Of a stretch of DNA of 64,000 nt, positions 9,556 to 19,400 are shown in pieces (the first letter of the stretch is position 1; the number at the start of each line of letters is the position of its first letter). The notes beneath the pieces are model-generated. The model searched no databases. It was not told the DNA's origin and worked only from the letters and a program-made list of their open reading frames with translations. The stretch is from Saprospirales bacterium (GTDB lineage: Bacteria; Bacteroidota; Bacteroidia; Chitinophagales; JADIYW01), in assembly GCA_016711605.1 (NCBI GenBank), contig JADJSS010000020.1:1-64000 (forward strand). The letters run 5' to 3'. The position numbers and the translations under genes were made by a program.

Positions 9556-11121
9556 ATGAACCGCCAATATAACATACAACGTGCTACTTCTGAACTATTC
9601 GATATAGTAGTAATTGGTGGTGGAATTACTGGCGCTGGCATTGCTTTGGCAGCAGCGCGCAAAGGTTGGAAAACATTAATTATTGATAAAAATGATTTCG
9701 CATTTGGCACCAGTTCTCGTTCTGCAAAAATGATTCATGGTGGCTTGCGTTACTTGCAGCAAATGCAAATAAAATTAGTAAAAGAAGCATTACACGAACG
9801 TGAACATTTACTAAAAGAATATCCGCACTTGGTTTCGCCACAGCCATTTTTTATGCCAATTTATAATTCAAAAGTTACCAAACTAAAATTGAGTATTGGT
9901 TTGTCTGGCTATGATTATTTAAGTGGTGAAAGCAGCATGCCAAAACATGCAGAAATCAATGTTGAAGAAATCAAAAAACGTTTTCCACAAATAAAAACGG
10001 AATCAATGGTTGGCGGTTTTATTTATTATGATGCTAAAACAAATGATGCACGTTTGACAAATGAAGTGATACAAGAAGCTACAGATTTAGGTGCTATTGC
10101 ATTGAATTATTTTGAAATGCAGCAATTCAATTTCGTTGGAAATAAAATAAAAAATATTACTTGTCACGATAAAGTTTTCAATTTTACACAACAAATAAAA
10201 TCAAAAGTATTTGTTTCTGCGACAGGAATATGGACAGATGAATTACTTAGAAAGTTCAATCCAAAAGACGAAAAAAAATACATGATGCCAAGCAAGGGCA
10301 CGCACATTGTGGTGTCGGCCAATCATTTTCCAAAAGATTGCGTGATGCTGTTTCCAACGGCAAATGGCGATGGCAGAATGATTTGGTGCATGCCTTGGGA
10401 CGATAATTTATCTATCATTGGAACAACAGATACTGAATACAATGCTTCGAATGATGAAATGCATATTTTACAAGATGAAGTAAATTATATGCTGGAAAGC
10501 GTGAATGCTCAACTACTAGATACCAAATTAACTGAAGCAGATATTTTAAGTGTATATGCAGGTTTGCGTCCTTTACTCAACGATGAAGACGAAAGTAAAC
10601 AAAGCACCAAACGTTCGCGCGATTATCAGATTTGGTGGAACAACGAAAATATGCTGACTGTTTCTGGTGGAAAATTAACTTCGTTTATGTCGATGGCTGA
10701 TAATTGTATTAAAGCAATTGAGGATAAACATGCTATTGAATCTTCAGACAACGAAGAGATCATTCATTCAACGATTATTGATAAATACAAACATCGATAC
10801 GGAATTAAAAATGCAACGCTTATAGCGAATTTGGTGCAAGATAATTTAGAATTAATTCAACCGTTTGAAAAATATCCTTATTCAAACGCAGAAATTTTAT
10901 TTTTTATTCGTCACCAGCATGCACAAAAACTGGATGATATATTAACGCGAAGAACGCTTATCACCTACCAGATGCAAACCTATGACGAACTTTTAGTAAT
11001 TGCAGTTTCCGAATTAATGACAAAAGAGTTAAATTGGAGTAACGAACAAAAAGAACGTGAAATAAATGAATACAAAAATGCGTGGAATTTAATGCATACT
11101 TGGAGAAGTCGTGAGTTCTGA
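9556..11121 (+). CDS. glpD: aerobic glycerol-3-phosphate dehydrogenase
   Basis: Second half of the open frame that begins at 7900. From the ATG at 9556 it is 521 residues, full length for GlpD, which oxidises sn-glycerol 3-phosphate to DHAP at the membrane and feeds the quinone pool. FAD-binding DIVVIGGGITGAGIALAA opens the protein, followed by GTSSRSAKMIHGGLRYL, LPS-like MMPSKGTHIVVS, IIGTTDTEY and LSVYAGLRPLL, all conserved in the family. The opening MNRQYNIQ resembles natural GlpD starts, which argues for a separate protein. Its product DHAP is the precursor of the acyl-DHAP used by the preceding enzyme. The last codons and the stop fall inside a heptad repeat (11106-11133). Confidence 0.88.
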   Translation: MNRQYNIQRATSELFDIVVIGGGITGAGIALAAARKGWKTLIIDKNDFAFGTSSRSAKMIHGGLRYLQQMQIKLVKEALHEREHLLKEYPHLVSPQPFFMPIYNSKVTKLKLSIGLSGYDYLSGESSMPKHAEINVEEIKKRFPQIKTESMVGGFIYYDAKTNDARLTNEVIQEATDLGAIALNYFEMQQFNFVGNKIKNITCHDKVFNFTQQIKSKVFVSATGIWTDELLRKFNPKDEKKYMMPSKGTHIVVSANHFPKDCVMLFPTANGDGRMIWCMPWDDNLSIIGTTDTEYNASNDEMHILQDEVNYMLESVNAQLLDTKLTEADILSVYAGLRPLLNDEDESKQSTKRSRDYQIWWNNENMLTVSGGKLTSFMSMADNCIKAIEDKHAIESSDNEEIIHSTIIDKYKHRYGIKNATLIANLVQDNLELIQPFEKYPYSNAEILFFIRHQHAQKLDDILTRRTLITYQMQTYDELLVIAVSELMTKELNWSNEQKEREINEYKNAWNLMHTWRSREF

Positions 11122-11133
11122 GTCGTAAGTCGT
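11106..11133 (+). repeat. Heptad repeats overlapping the glpD stop
   Basis: Units AAGTCGT, GAGTTCT, GAGTCGT, AAGTCGT in tandem. They encode the last residues of GlpD (SREF) and its stop, then continue 12 bases into the spacer. Confidence 0.7.
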
Positions 11134-11177
11134 GCAAAAATATATCTTAATTGAAAAAGAACATTAAACAGTAAATT

Positions 11178-12122
11178 ATGAAAATTGCCTTTCTTATCAA
11201 TTCCAAAATACGCAAGCTCAATGCTGTGAAAAATGAAATCCAAGCTGCATTTAAACATCATGAAATTGCATTTTTCGAATCACAGTATGGTGGTCATTTT
11301 TTTGAATTACCTAAATTAGCAATTGAAAATGGAATTGAAACTATCATCGCAATTGGTGGTGATGGCACATTAAATGAAGTGGTAAACGGTGTTATCAATC
11401 ATTTCAAAATTTCAGAAACTGGCTCTCCAAACGATTACGATTGGAGTAAAATAAGTCGAATAAAAATTGGAGTCTATCCTGCAGGAAGTGGCAATGATTT
11501 TGTAAAAACTGTTTATAAAAACACACAGCTTTACACGTTGAAAACTTTAATAGAATCTAATAATTCACAATTGATTGATGTAGGTTTTGTTACGTTTATG
11601 GATAAAGAAGCGAAGAAATCTTCTCGCTTTTTTATGAATATAACCGATGTTGGAATGGGTGGCGAAACGGTTGTAATAAAGGAAAAAGTACCTAAATGGA
11701 TGGGTGCTGATTTTAGTTACTTCTATGCCATTACAAAAACGATTGCAACATATAAAAATTGTAATGTAAAATGTTGGAACAATGATTTTTCGTGGCAAGG
11801 AAAAGTAATTAACATGGTGGTTGCTAATGGAAAATATTTTGGAAATGGCTTAGGCATTGCACCAGACGCACTCGTAACAGATGGAAAATTTTCTTTTGTT
11901 ATTATTGGCGATATCAATTTATTAGATTATTTCAAACATTTAGGAACTGTAAAAAAATGCATAAAAGTAGAACATCCACAAGTACATTATCATCAGTTTG
12001 AAGAAATTAATATTGATTCCTGCGATGCTACAAAAATATCGATTGATATGGATGGAGAATTTATTGGTTATGCACCTATGAAATTAACTAATGTAACAAA
12101 ACGAATTAATTTTATCATGTAA
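11178..12122 (+). CDS. diacylglycerol kinase family lipid kinase (YegS/DgkB type)
   Basis: A 314-residue soluble lipid kinase. The catalytic domain carries the nucleotide-binding GGDGTLNEVVNGV near residue 60 and YPAGSGNDFVKT near 100; the C-terminal beta-sandwich has GNGLGIAPDALVTDGKF and a final ISIDMDGEFIGY. The family phosphorylates diacylglycerol, sphingosine-like bases or related lipids. It follows glpD by 56 bases on the same strand and shares the transcript up to the terminator at 12146, so it probably belongs to the same glycerolipid locus. The real lipid substrate cannot be told from sequence. Confidence 0.88.
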   Translation: MKIAFLINSKIRKLNAVKNEIQAAFKHHEIAFFESQYGGHFFELPKLAIENGIETIIAIGGDGTLNEVVNGVINHFKISETGSPNDYDWSKISRIKIGVYPAGSGNDFVKTVYKNTQLYTLKTLIESNNSQLIDVGFVTFMDKEAKKSSRFFMNITDVGMGGETVVIKEKVPKWMGADFSYFYAITKTIATYKNCNVKCWNNDFSWQGKVINMVVANGKYFGNGLGIAPDALVTDGKFSFVIIGDINLLDYFKHLGTVKKCIKVEHPQVHYHQFEEINIDSCDATKISIDMDGEFIGYAPMKLTNVTKRINFIM

Positions 12123-12145
12123 TTCTACATGTTTTGTAGTGAAAT

Positions 12146-12178
12146 AAAAAAAGTCCTGAATAAATTCAGGACTTTTTA
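12146..12178. terminator. Bidirectional hairpin terminator
   Basis: Stem GTCCTGAA / TTCAGGAC with loop TAAA, preceded by A7 and followed by T5. It serves the lipid kinase gene on the plus strand and the convergent barrel protein at 12196 on the minus strand. Confidence 0.88.
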
Positions 12179-12195
12179 ATTTCTATTTTATCTAA

Positions 12196-13236
12196 TTACC
12201 ATTTAGGACAATTAAATTTATGATGATAAGGATTTTTTCTTCCACAACTTCCAAAATTACTTCTATTCAAACTACCTAAAGAAATAGAGACTGTAATATT
12301 CAAATTTAAAAACTGATCATTGTCTTTTTTATCACCTCTTTGTTGACCAATACCACCAGCATTTAATGTTCCATCTGGTTTAAATTGACCTTCTACGAAG
12401 TTAAATGTTGGACTTGGATAAGGTCCAGTATTTGATCTATTTTGTAGAGCTTGTGCAGTTGGTGACAATAATGAAATATCTGATGGATTAATATAATTTC
12501 CACTAACATCATCTAAATAATCCGTAAATGTTTGGTGATATACACCTTCAATACCAATGCTTACTCTTTGCGAAACATTAAATTTAAGACCCAAAACAGC
12601 CATTAAGTCAAACTGAAAATTGCTATATGGTTTTTTATAACCAATGTATTGACCTTCAGTACCAAGTGGTTTTAATTTAATTTTCGAACCACCATCTAAA
12701 CCACCACCGATGTAAGGATTAAAATAGAAGAAACCAATTCCTGCGCCAATATATGGAGCCCAACGCTCTTTCTCACCTTTACCGTAGACATCATGTTGGT
12801 ATTTTTTCAAATTCAACTCAGCCATTACTTGAAATTCAACTACGTGAGTTTTAAAAGTTAAATTTCTGCGAGCTCTATACCAGCTATCACTTGGGCCACC
12901 TGGTATATTTGGAGGCGTACCATCTGTATCAGCATCTTCTGCTCTTAACATTGCCCACATTAAATTAGCACGCACTGCAATAAACTTGTTAATGTTATAT
13001 CTGTAAAAAACAGAAACTCCAACACGTGTTGCTGGAAAATCAATATCTCTTAAAAAAGGTGATCCTATTTTTTTTGCACCACCTAAATCTGTGAGTGACC
13101 AAGCAGGACCAACAGTAATACCAACATCATGTCCAGCACCTTCCGCATCAGCCAAACTACCTCTTCTACCACCTCCTTTTGAATAAGCAGTAAAAGCAAT
13201 AGCAATAATTAGAAAAGAGAAAACAATTTTTTTCAT
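12196..13236 (-). CDS. outer-membrane beta-barrel protein (DUF6089-like)
   Basis: A 346-residue exported protein: signal peptide MKKIVFSFLIIAIAFTAYS, then many alternating amphipathic strands. Segments such as GVSVFYRYNINKFIAVRANL, APYIGAGIGFFYFNPY and VLGLKFNVSQRVSIGIEGVY are typical of Bacteroidota barrel proteins annotated as DUF6089 or PorT-like. A basic Cys-containing tail follows the last strand (SFGSCGRKNPYHHKFNCPKW), which is unusual for a barrel and may mean that the true end is extended. Family name is by general resemblance only; no substrate can be proposed. It is transcribed alone and ends at the shared terminator. Confidence 0.7.
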   Translation of the reverse strand: MKKIVFSFLIIAIAFTAYSKGGGRRGSLADAEGAGHDVGITVGPAWSLTDLGGAKKIGSPFLRDIDFPATRVGVSVFYRYNINKFIAVRANLMWAMLRAEDADTDGTPPNIPGGPSDSWYRARRNLTFKTHVVEFQVMAELNLKKYQHDVYGKGEKERWAPYIGAGIGFFYFNPYIGGGLDGGSKIKLKPLGTEGQYIGYKKPYSNFQFDLMAVLGLKFNVSQRVSIGIEGVYHQTFTDYLDDVSGNYINPSDISLLSPTAQALQNRSNTGPYPSPTFNFVEGQFKPDGTLNAGGIGQQRGDKKDNDQFLNLNITVSISLGSLNRSNFGSCGRKNPYHHKFNCPKW

Positions 13237-13335
13237 GTGTAATTTTTTTTATTTAAATGCTGCGCATGAAACTTTAAAAATGAATATTCATTTAGAAAAG
13301 TTTTTACTAATAAACGTTAAAGTTATCAAAATAAT

Positions 13336-13971
13336 TTATTTATTCAGCATTTTTTTACCAACTTTTAAACAAATTATGCAATTTTCTACATCGTGTGCTC
13401 TAGCTGTACAGTACTCACGGCCATAATATATTATCTGCAAATGCAATATGTTCCATTTTTTTTCTGGAAATAAACATTTTAAATCCTTTTCTGTTTGTTC
13501 TACATTCTTTCCATTACTTAAATTCCATCGAAATGCTAGTCGGTGAATATGTGTATCAACTGGAAACGCAGGCACACCAAACGCCTGACTCATTACTACA
13601 CTAGCCGTTTTATGTCCAACACCAGGCAATGCTTCGAGCTCTTCAAACGAATCAGGCACCTTTCCGTTGTGTTTTTCCATAATTATTTTTGATAAATCAG
13701 AAATTGCTTGTGATTTTCTAGGCGATAAACCACATGGTCGAATTATTTCTTTTATTTTTTCAACTGAAACTTTACTCATCTTTTGTGGATTATCAGCTAA
13801 TTTAAACAAAGCTGGTGTCACTTTATTTACACGAATGTCCGTACACTGTGCAGATAATAAAACTGCAATTAGTAATGTATAAGCATCTTTATGATCCAGT
13901 GGAATTGGTGGGTTTGGATATAAATTATCTAAGGTGTTTTCAATAAAAATTATTTTTTCTTTTTTCGTCAT
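13336..13971 (-). CDS. nth: endonuclease III (HhH-GPD DNA glycosylase/AP lyase)
   Basis: A 211-residue bifunctional glycosylase for oxidised pyrimidines. The helix-hairpin-helix LEALPGVGHKTASVVM carries the catalytic Lys, and FPVDTHIHRLAFRW carries the catalytic Asp; both are present. The C-terminal iron-sulfur loop is abnormal. Canonical Nth has four Cys in the pattern C-x6-C-x2-C-x5-C. Here the tail is EYCTARAHDVENCIIC, followed by KVGKKMLNK-like residues, so the second Cys is replaced and the fourth is shifted or missing. The 4Fe-4S cluster is therefore doubtful. The start at 13971 is backed by a -7 element that ends 4 bases upstream. Confidence 0.92.
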   Translation of the reverse strand: MTKKEKIIFIENTLDNLYPNPPIPLDHKDAYTLLIAVLLSAQCTDIRVNKVTPALFKLADNPQKMSKVSVEKIKEIIRPCGLSPRKSQAISDLSKIIMEKHNGKVPDSFEELEALPGVGHKTASVVMSQAFGVPAFPVDTHIHRLAFRWNLSNGKNVEQTEKDLKCLFPEKKWNILHLQIIYYGREYCTARAHDVENCIICLKVGKKMLNK

Positions 13972-13975
13972 AACA

Positions 13976-13983
13976 CGAAAATA
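13976..13983 (-). promoter_or_regulatory. -7 promoter element abutting nth
   Basis: Minus strand TATTTTCG, one change from TAnnTTTG, followed by 4 bases and the nth ATG. Predicts a leaderless transcript. Confidence 0.55.
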
Positions 13984-14017
13984 ATAGATTACTCTTATAT
14001 TCGGACAACATTTTTTT

Positions 14018-14494
14018 ATGATTACAATGTATACAGATGGTTCATCAAGAGGAAATCCTGGTCCAGGTGGATTTGGAGTCGTACTTTTAGCAAATGGCCA
14101 TCGAAAAGAAATTGCAAAAGGTTATCGATTAACAACTAATAATCGCATGGAATTATTGGCTGTAATTGCAGGTTTGGAAGCATTAAAAAAACAAGATTTA
14201 GAAATCACCATTTATTCTGATTCTAAATATGTAGTTGAATCGGTGGAAAAAGGTTGGGTTTTTAATTGGAACATGAAACCAGATTTTGCAAAGAAAAAAA
14301 ATAAAGATTTATGGAAACGATTTTTAAAATTATATGAATATCAAAACATTCGATTTGTTTGGGTGAAAGGACATTCTACCAATGTAGAAAATAATAGATG
14401 TGATATTTTAGCAACCGAAGCAGCTGATGGATTTGAGTTAGCAATTGATGAAGGTTATGAAAAAGAAATAGAAAAAAATAAAGGTATCTTTTAA
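14018..14494 (+). CDS. rnhA: ribonuclease HI
   Basis: A 158-residue RNase H that cleaves RNA in RNA-DNA hybrids. All four acidic residues of the active site are visible: Asp in MYTDGSSRGNPG, Glu in NNRMELLAVI, Asp in IYSDSKYVVES, and Asp in NNRCDILA. WVKGHS holds the conserved His. It is divergent from nth, another DNA maintenance gene, and is followed after 7 bases by the membrane protein at 14502, so the two are probably cotranscribed. TATATTCG, near the -7 consensus, ends 15 bases before the start. Confidence 0.94.
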   Translation: MITMYTDGSSRGNPGPGGFGVVLLANGHRKEIAKGYRLTTNNRMELLAVIAGLEALKKQDLEITIYSDSKYVVESVEKGWVFNWNMKPDFAKKKNKDLWKRFLKLYEYQNIRFVWVKGHSTNVENNRCDILATEAADGFELAIDEGYEKEIEKNKGIF

Positions 14495-14501
14495 TAAAAA
14501 A

Positions 14502-16361
14502 ATGCAACAACAAAATCATAAAAAACCATTACAAAAAAAAACTGCAAATAAAGCAGCAGTAATTTCTAATGAAAAGAATAAAGAAATTTGGATGAATAAA
14601 AAGGTGCATTATCTTTTATTTTTCTTACTTGCTTTTCTATTATATGGCTGGACTTATAATTTTGATTACAGTGTTGATGATAAATTTATATTAAGCACTA
14701 TCTATAATACAGAAAACACATTCGCTGGTTTTGTTTCTCTCTTTAAAACATGGTTTGCCGGTGCCGATTACAGACCAATTTCTTTTGTTACTTTTTGGCT
14801 AGAACGATATATTGCAGGTGTTCCAAATCCGCATATTTCGCATATTGTAAACGTGTTTTTGTTTGCGTGCATTTTGTGCAAAGTATATGATTTCATTATT
14901 GTTTCAAGACTTTATGCTGATTCAAAAACGCTCGTATTATTAGCTATTTTAAGTTGTTTCATTTTTGCCATACATCCAAATCATGTAAGCGTAGTTGCCA
15001 ATATAAAAGCGCGCGATAACTTATTAAGTATGCTGTTTGGTTTATTTGCAGCAATTCAATTAATTTATTATTTCGATTCAAAAAAAATCGTTCGCGTTTT
15101 TTTATTTATCGTATTTATCACGTTGGCATTTTTATCAAAACTAGATGCTTATATTTTTATCATTGCACCTTTAATGGTATTGTTTTTTTTTAGAGAAATT
15201 GACAGAAAAAAACTTTTAATCAACAGTGCAATTACATTTGGTTTATTTATGCTTGCATTTCTAATTCTTGGAATTTTTAAAACATTACCAAACAAAGATG
15301 AGTATATATTTTCTATGGGTTTTGATGAAAACCCATTGATTGCCAACTATACTTTTATCAATAAAATAGCTGTTACATTAACTTCTTTATTTTACTATTT
15401 AAAATTTTTAGTAATTCCAACTGGTTATTATTTCTTTTTTGGATACAATCAAATTCCATTAACTGGTTTGTTTACCTTAGTTAATTTAAGTAGCTTTCTT
15501 ATTTTGTTGATTTTAGGATTTTTCTCTTATAAAACTTATAAAACAAATCGTATTTATACATTTAGTTTTTTATTTTTTTTAATGTCAATTGCATATGCTC
15601 TCAATTTTTATACACTTGTTGCAGGCATTGTAATGGATAAGTATAATTTTATTGCATCATTAGGATTTTGTATTGCCTTAAGTGCCGTATTTATAGATGT
15701 TTCAGCATCAGCATCTTTCAAAATTTTTAAAAATCCTATACTCATTTTAATTGCTTTTCTTTTTACTTTTTTTACTGTTTACCGAACAAAAGACTGGAAA
15801 AATTCTTTTACATTAATAGAGAAAGATATGCCACATTTAACGCAATCGGCAAATGCGAATCGAATGGCAAGTGGTCTTTATATTAATACAGCACTTGATG
15901 AAGAATTAATGCCTAATCCTAATAAAAACAGATTAGATAGTTTAATAAACATTGGACAAACGTATGCAATAAATGGTTTAAAGATTTATGACAAAGTTCC
16001 TGACCTTTGGGAATTATTAGGTTTGAGTTATTTTTACAAAAAGGATTTTTCGAATGCCTTGAATTGCTTCTTAAAAAGCAAAGAAGTGGATAGTTCCTAT
16101 TTATCAAGTATTAATTATGTTGGTTACACTTATTGGCAATTAAACAACATTGATTCTGCTGTTTATTATTTTAAATATGTCATCAATAAAGAACCTGTGT
16201 TTTATTATTCAGCCAATAATTTAGTGAATTTATATCTTCAAAATAATAAAAGGAAAGAACTAGACAGCGTGATGCAAACTTTTCAGCAACGCTTTCCAAA
16301 CGACAAATGGTTTAACAAACGAAAGGAAGAAATTTACAGTACTGGTATTCTAATTAAATAA
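14502..16361 (+). CDS. multi-pass GT-C-like membrane protein with C-terminal TPR repeats (TMTC-like)
   Basis: A 619-residue protein. A Lys/Gln-rich cytoplasmic start (residues 1-30) is followed by about ten transmembrane helices up to residue 420, then a soluble region of two to four tetratricopeptide repeats (LWELLGLSYFYKKDFSNALN, YVGYTYWQLNNIDSAVYYFK). The first periplasmic loop has an acidic DDKF and ADYRPIS, and the next one has HPNHVSVVANIKARDNLLS. This arrangement is that of TMTC/O-mannosyltransferase-like GT-C enzymes, which use lipid-linked sugars to glycosylate exported proteins. The glycosyltransferase role is inference. It is fused to the rnhA transcript and ends in a strong terminator. 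Confidence 0.72.
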   Translation: MQQQNHKKPLQKKTANKAAVISNEKNKEIWMNKKVHYLLFFLLAFLLYGWTYNFDYSVDDKFILSTIYNTENTFAGFVSLFKTWFAGADYRPISFVTFWLERYIAGVPNPHISHIVNVFLFACILCKVYDFIIVSRLYADSKTLVLLAILSCFIFAIHPNHVSVVANIKARDNLLSMLFGLFAAIQLIYYFDSKKIVRVFLFIVFITLAFLSKLDAYIFIIAPLMVLFFFREIDRKKLLINSAITFGLFMLAFLILGIFKTLPNKDEYIFSMGFDENPLIANYTFINKIAVTLTSLFYYLKFLVIPTGYYFFFGYNQIPLTGLFTLVNLSSFLILLILGFFSYKTYKTNRIYTFSFLFFLMSIAYALNFYTLVAGIVMDKYNFIASLGFCIALSAVFIDVSASASFKIFKNPILILIAFLFTFFTVYRTKDWKNSFTLIEKDMPHLTQSANANRMASGLYINTALDEELMPNPNKNRLDSLINIGQTYAINGLKIYDKVPDLWELLGLSYFYKKDFSNALNCFLKSKEVDSSYLSSINYVGYTYWQLNNIDSAVYYFKYVINKEPVFYYSANNLVNLYLQNNKRKELDSVMQTFQQRFPNDKWFNKRKEEIYSTGILIK

Positions 16362-16390
16362 AAAAGAGATTGAAAAAATCAATCTCTTTT
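16362..16390. terminator. Bidirectional hairpin terminator
   Basis: Stem AAAAGAGATTGA / TCAATCTCTTTT with an A5 loop, starting at the stop codon of the TMTC-like gene and 20 bases from the stop of the convergent T9SS protein. Confidence 0.88.
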
Positions 16391-16410
16391 AAAATTAATG
16401 CGTAAAGTTT

Positions 16411-19400
16411 TTATTGTTTCACCACTTTATATCGGTGTTCATTTCCTTTGCTATCTTTAAATAAAACTACATACGATGAGTTTGCTAAAGTATTTAAGCT
16501 AATCGTTGTTTTATTAACGCCTTGTACCAAATTAACATTTACATTTCGAACAACTTGTCCTAAAACATCATACACCAAGATAGTTGTATTCTGATTTTCA
16601 GATGAAGCAATCACCACTGTAAATTCATCCTTCGTTGGATTTGGATAGGCACCAACAATTCCATTCACCGAGCTTGCATCAATTGGAATATTGATAATGT
16701 CGCTGTATTTGAAAGTAGCATCTAAATCCAGCATTTTTAATCGGTAATAATTGTTTCCAATCACTGGATAATCATCAAATAACTCATAGGTTAATTGTTG
16801 TGAGCTGTTGCCAGCTGCTTGTTTTTCGCCAACATAAAACCAATTAATACCATCTAAACTTTTCTCCACAATAAATTTAGCTGTATTTTTTTCAGAAGCC
16901 GTTACCCATTCTAATCTATTTTTTGCACCAACATTGGTTCCTGTAAAAGAAACCAATTCAACTGGTAATACTTCATAAGGAAAACGCGTTGGATGAATAT
17001 AGAAAGTTGAAAATTCATCAATCGTAAATGATACTTCATAATCAATTCCATTTGGCGCAAACGTAGCAAATACAGGTTGTGTCCAATTTGGATGCGAACC
17101 AGCAAAACCACCAGCCACAATATCTTCTCCACCAGGTCTGTTGTTTTGATTTAAAATATTATCTGGTCCATCAAATGCACCATTGCCTCCACCAGGAAAC
17201 TTACTAACTTTTAAATCTGCAACACTTGAGAATGCGTATGGAGTTCCTAAAGCTGCATTAAATAAATTATTATATTCAGCTACAGTGAAATAAAGCGTCA
17301 CTCTTGCTAAAGCATCTGGCGCTAAAGAAGTTGTAGGTTTTATCGTCCAATACCTTCTTAAATATGGCATTAAATCACCATAGGCATTGGTTATGACACG
17401 CGGTGTTGGTGCAATGTTTGGTACTGGACGTCTAATACAAACTTCTGTTGAAGCTAAATCAATGGAGTTTGTTAAATCTTGTATTTTACAAACTAAATAA
17501 CCTTGAAAATCGAAGAATGTGTAAGTGTTACCATCTGTAACTGTACAGGTAAAACAATTCATTGTATCGTTAGTTATAACCGATGTACTATTATTTGCAA
17601 CAACTATAGTATCGTTTACAAAATCAGAACAAGCACCATTTGTAACTGTCCATCTATAAATGTTATTACCTGTGCCCCAAGGAATATTAGAAACATTTAA
17701 AGTATTTGCAGAAGTTGGTACAGCTGGTGTTGAAGTTGAGGAACCAGAAATTTGCGTCCATTGTCCAGTTCCGTAAGCTGGTGCAGAGGAAACTAAAGTA
17801 GCAGACCCATTTGGAGAACCGCATGCTGCAATGCTACTTACATAAGCACTTGCATTTATAGAGTCACTTATGTCCCATGATACCGTTACTGTTGTATAAG
17901 CTGTATCGCAATTATATGGTCCGTTGATTAATGGTAAGGTTGATGTGATGTATGCACTTTCTACAATGGTAGTACCAGTTACCTTTGGAATAGTAGTCGG
18001 ACGAGTGGTGCTCCAAGCTGTCCAAGTAGTACCACCATCCGTTGAATATCTGTATATAAATGTTGCTGCAGCTGTTCCTCCAGATTGACCAGTTGGAACA
18101 TTAACACCTAATGTAGCAGGTGCACCTTTCAAACAAACATTTGGCACGTTTGGAATACCAGTCCAAGCAGTCGCAGGATTAATTGCTGGATAAACAGTTA
18201 CAGAATCATAAACCCAAATAGACCATCCACAGCAATAATCTTTTGTTCTAAAAGCAATTAAATATTTTATTGAATCTGTTGTATTATTAGTAATGGAGAA
18301 TGTTCTTGTCAATCCAGTTCCAATGGCATTCCAAGCACCTATGTTCAACGTATTATTTACTTTAAATTGTCTGTATTTCCATTCATGATCAGCTGCTGTA
18401 TTCGTTGCATCTTGATTTGGATTGGTAACCGTTGCATCAAGCGAAATGGTTTCGCCGCTGCATACTCTATCAGGATCTACAGTTATAGTAGGCATGGTTC
18501 TGGTTCCTTTAATATAAATTGCATCTCTGTATACTGTACCATCAACAGTTAAATCTTTTGCATCATTACCAACTATAGTTGAGGTATAATAAATAATTGG
18601 ACTATTAGAGTTGGTTGTATATGATGATGGTAAAGGTCCAACACCAATTGGATAATTATCATTTAATAAATTTCCACCAGCATCAAAACTTGTCCACGTA
18701 GTTCCAGTTTTTGATACTGGAATTTGAGAATATGTACAACCTAATGCATATTGTGCAGTTACTGCTGCTTTTGGTAGTGCAACTGTTGGTGAACTTGCTG
18801 TTAAAGTTGGCACATTAAATTTTTGATATTGAACACCAGAAGACCCATTTCCTCCAGCACCGCCAGAGCCACCAGCACTTCCATTTCCTCCACGTCCACC
18901 TTGGTTTACTCTACCACAATTATTACAATCTGTGTTTGCTGCAAATCCTGCACCACCTGCACCACCTGCACCACCTGCGCCTCCTGCACCACCTGAGAAA
19001 ACACCACCTGTTGTGAACCTCGAATCTGTTAATGTTTCCGAAGTACTTGTAGTTGCTATAAATAAAGCAAATGTTCCACCTGCACCTTTTCCTGGGTAGC
19101 CACCACCGCCACCGCCGCCGCCGCCGCCGCCGCCAGAACCTGCGTTTGCAGATGCTTCACAACCATCTGTATTTATACTACCGCCGCCGCCGCCGCCGCC
19201 GCCAGAACCACCAGCACCACCTGCACCAGCTGTACCTTGCAATTGGAAAAAATATCCAGCAGAATAAGTTGCCGCGCCAGCAAATCCATTACTTCCTCCG
19301 TTGTCACCATTTGCGGAAGCATTGCCACCTGCACCGCCAGATGTTATTGCACCAGACCATGAACCAGCTCCGCCACCTGACCGCCACCAGGTTAGCCCTA

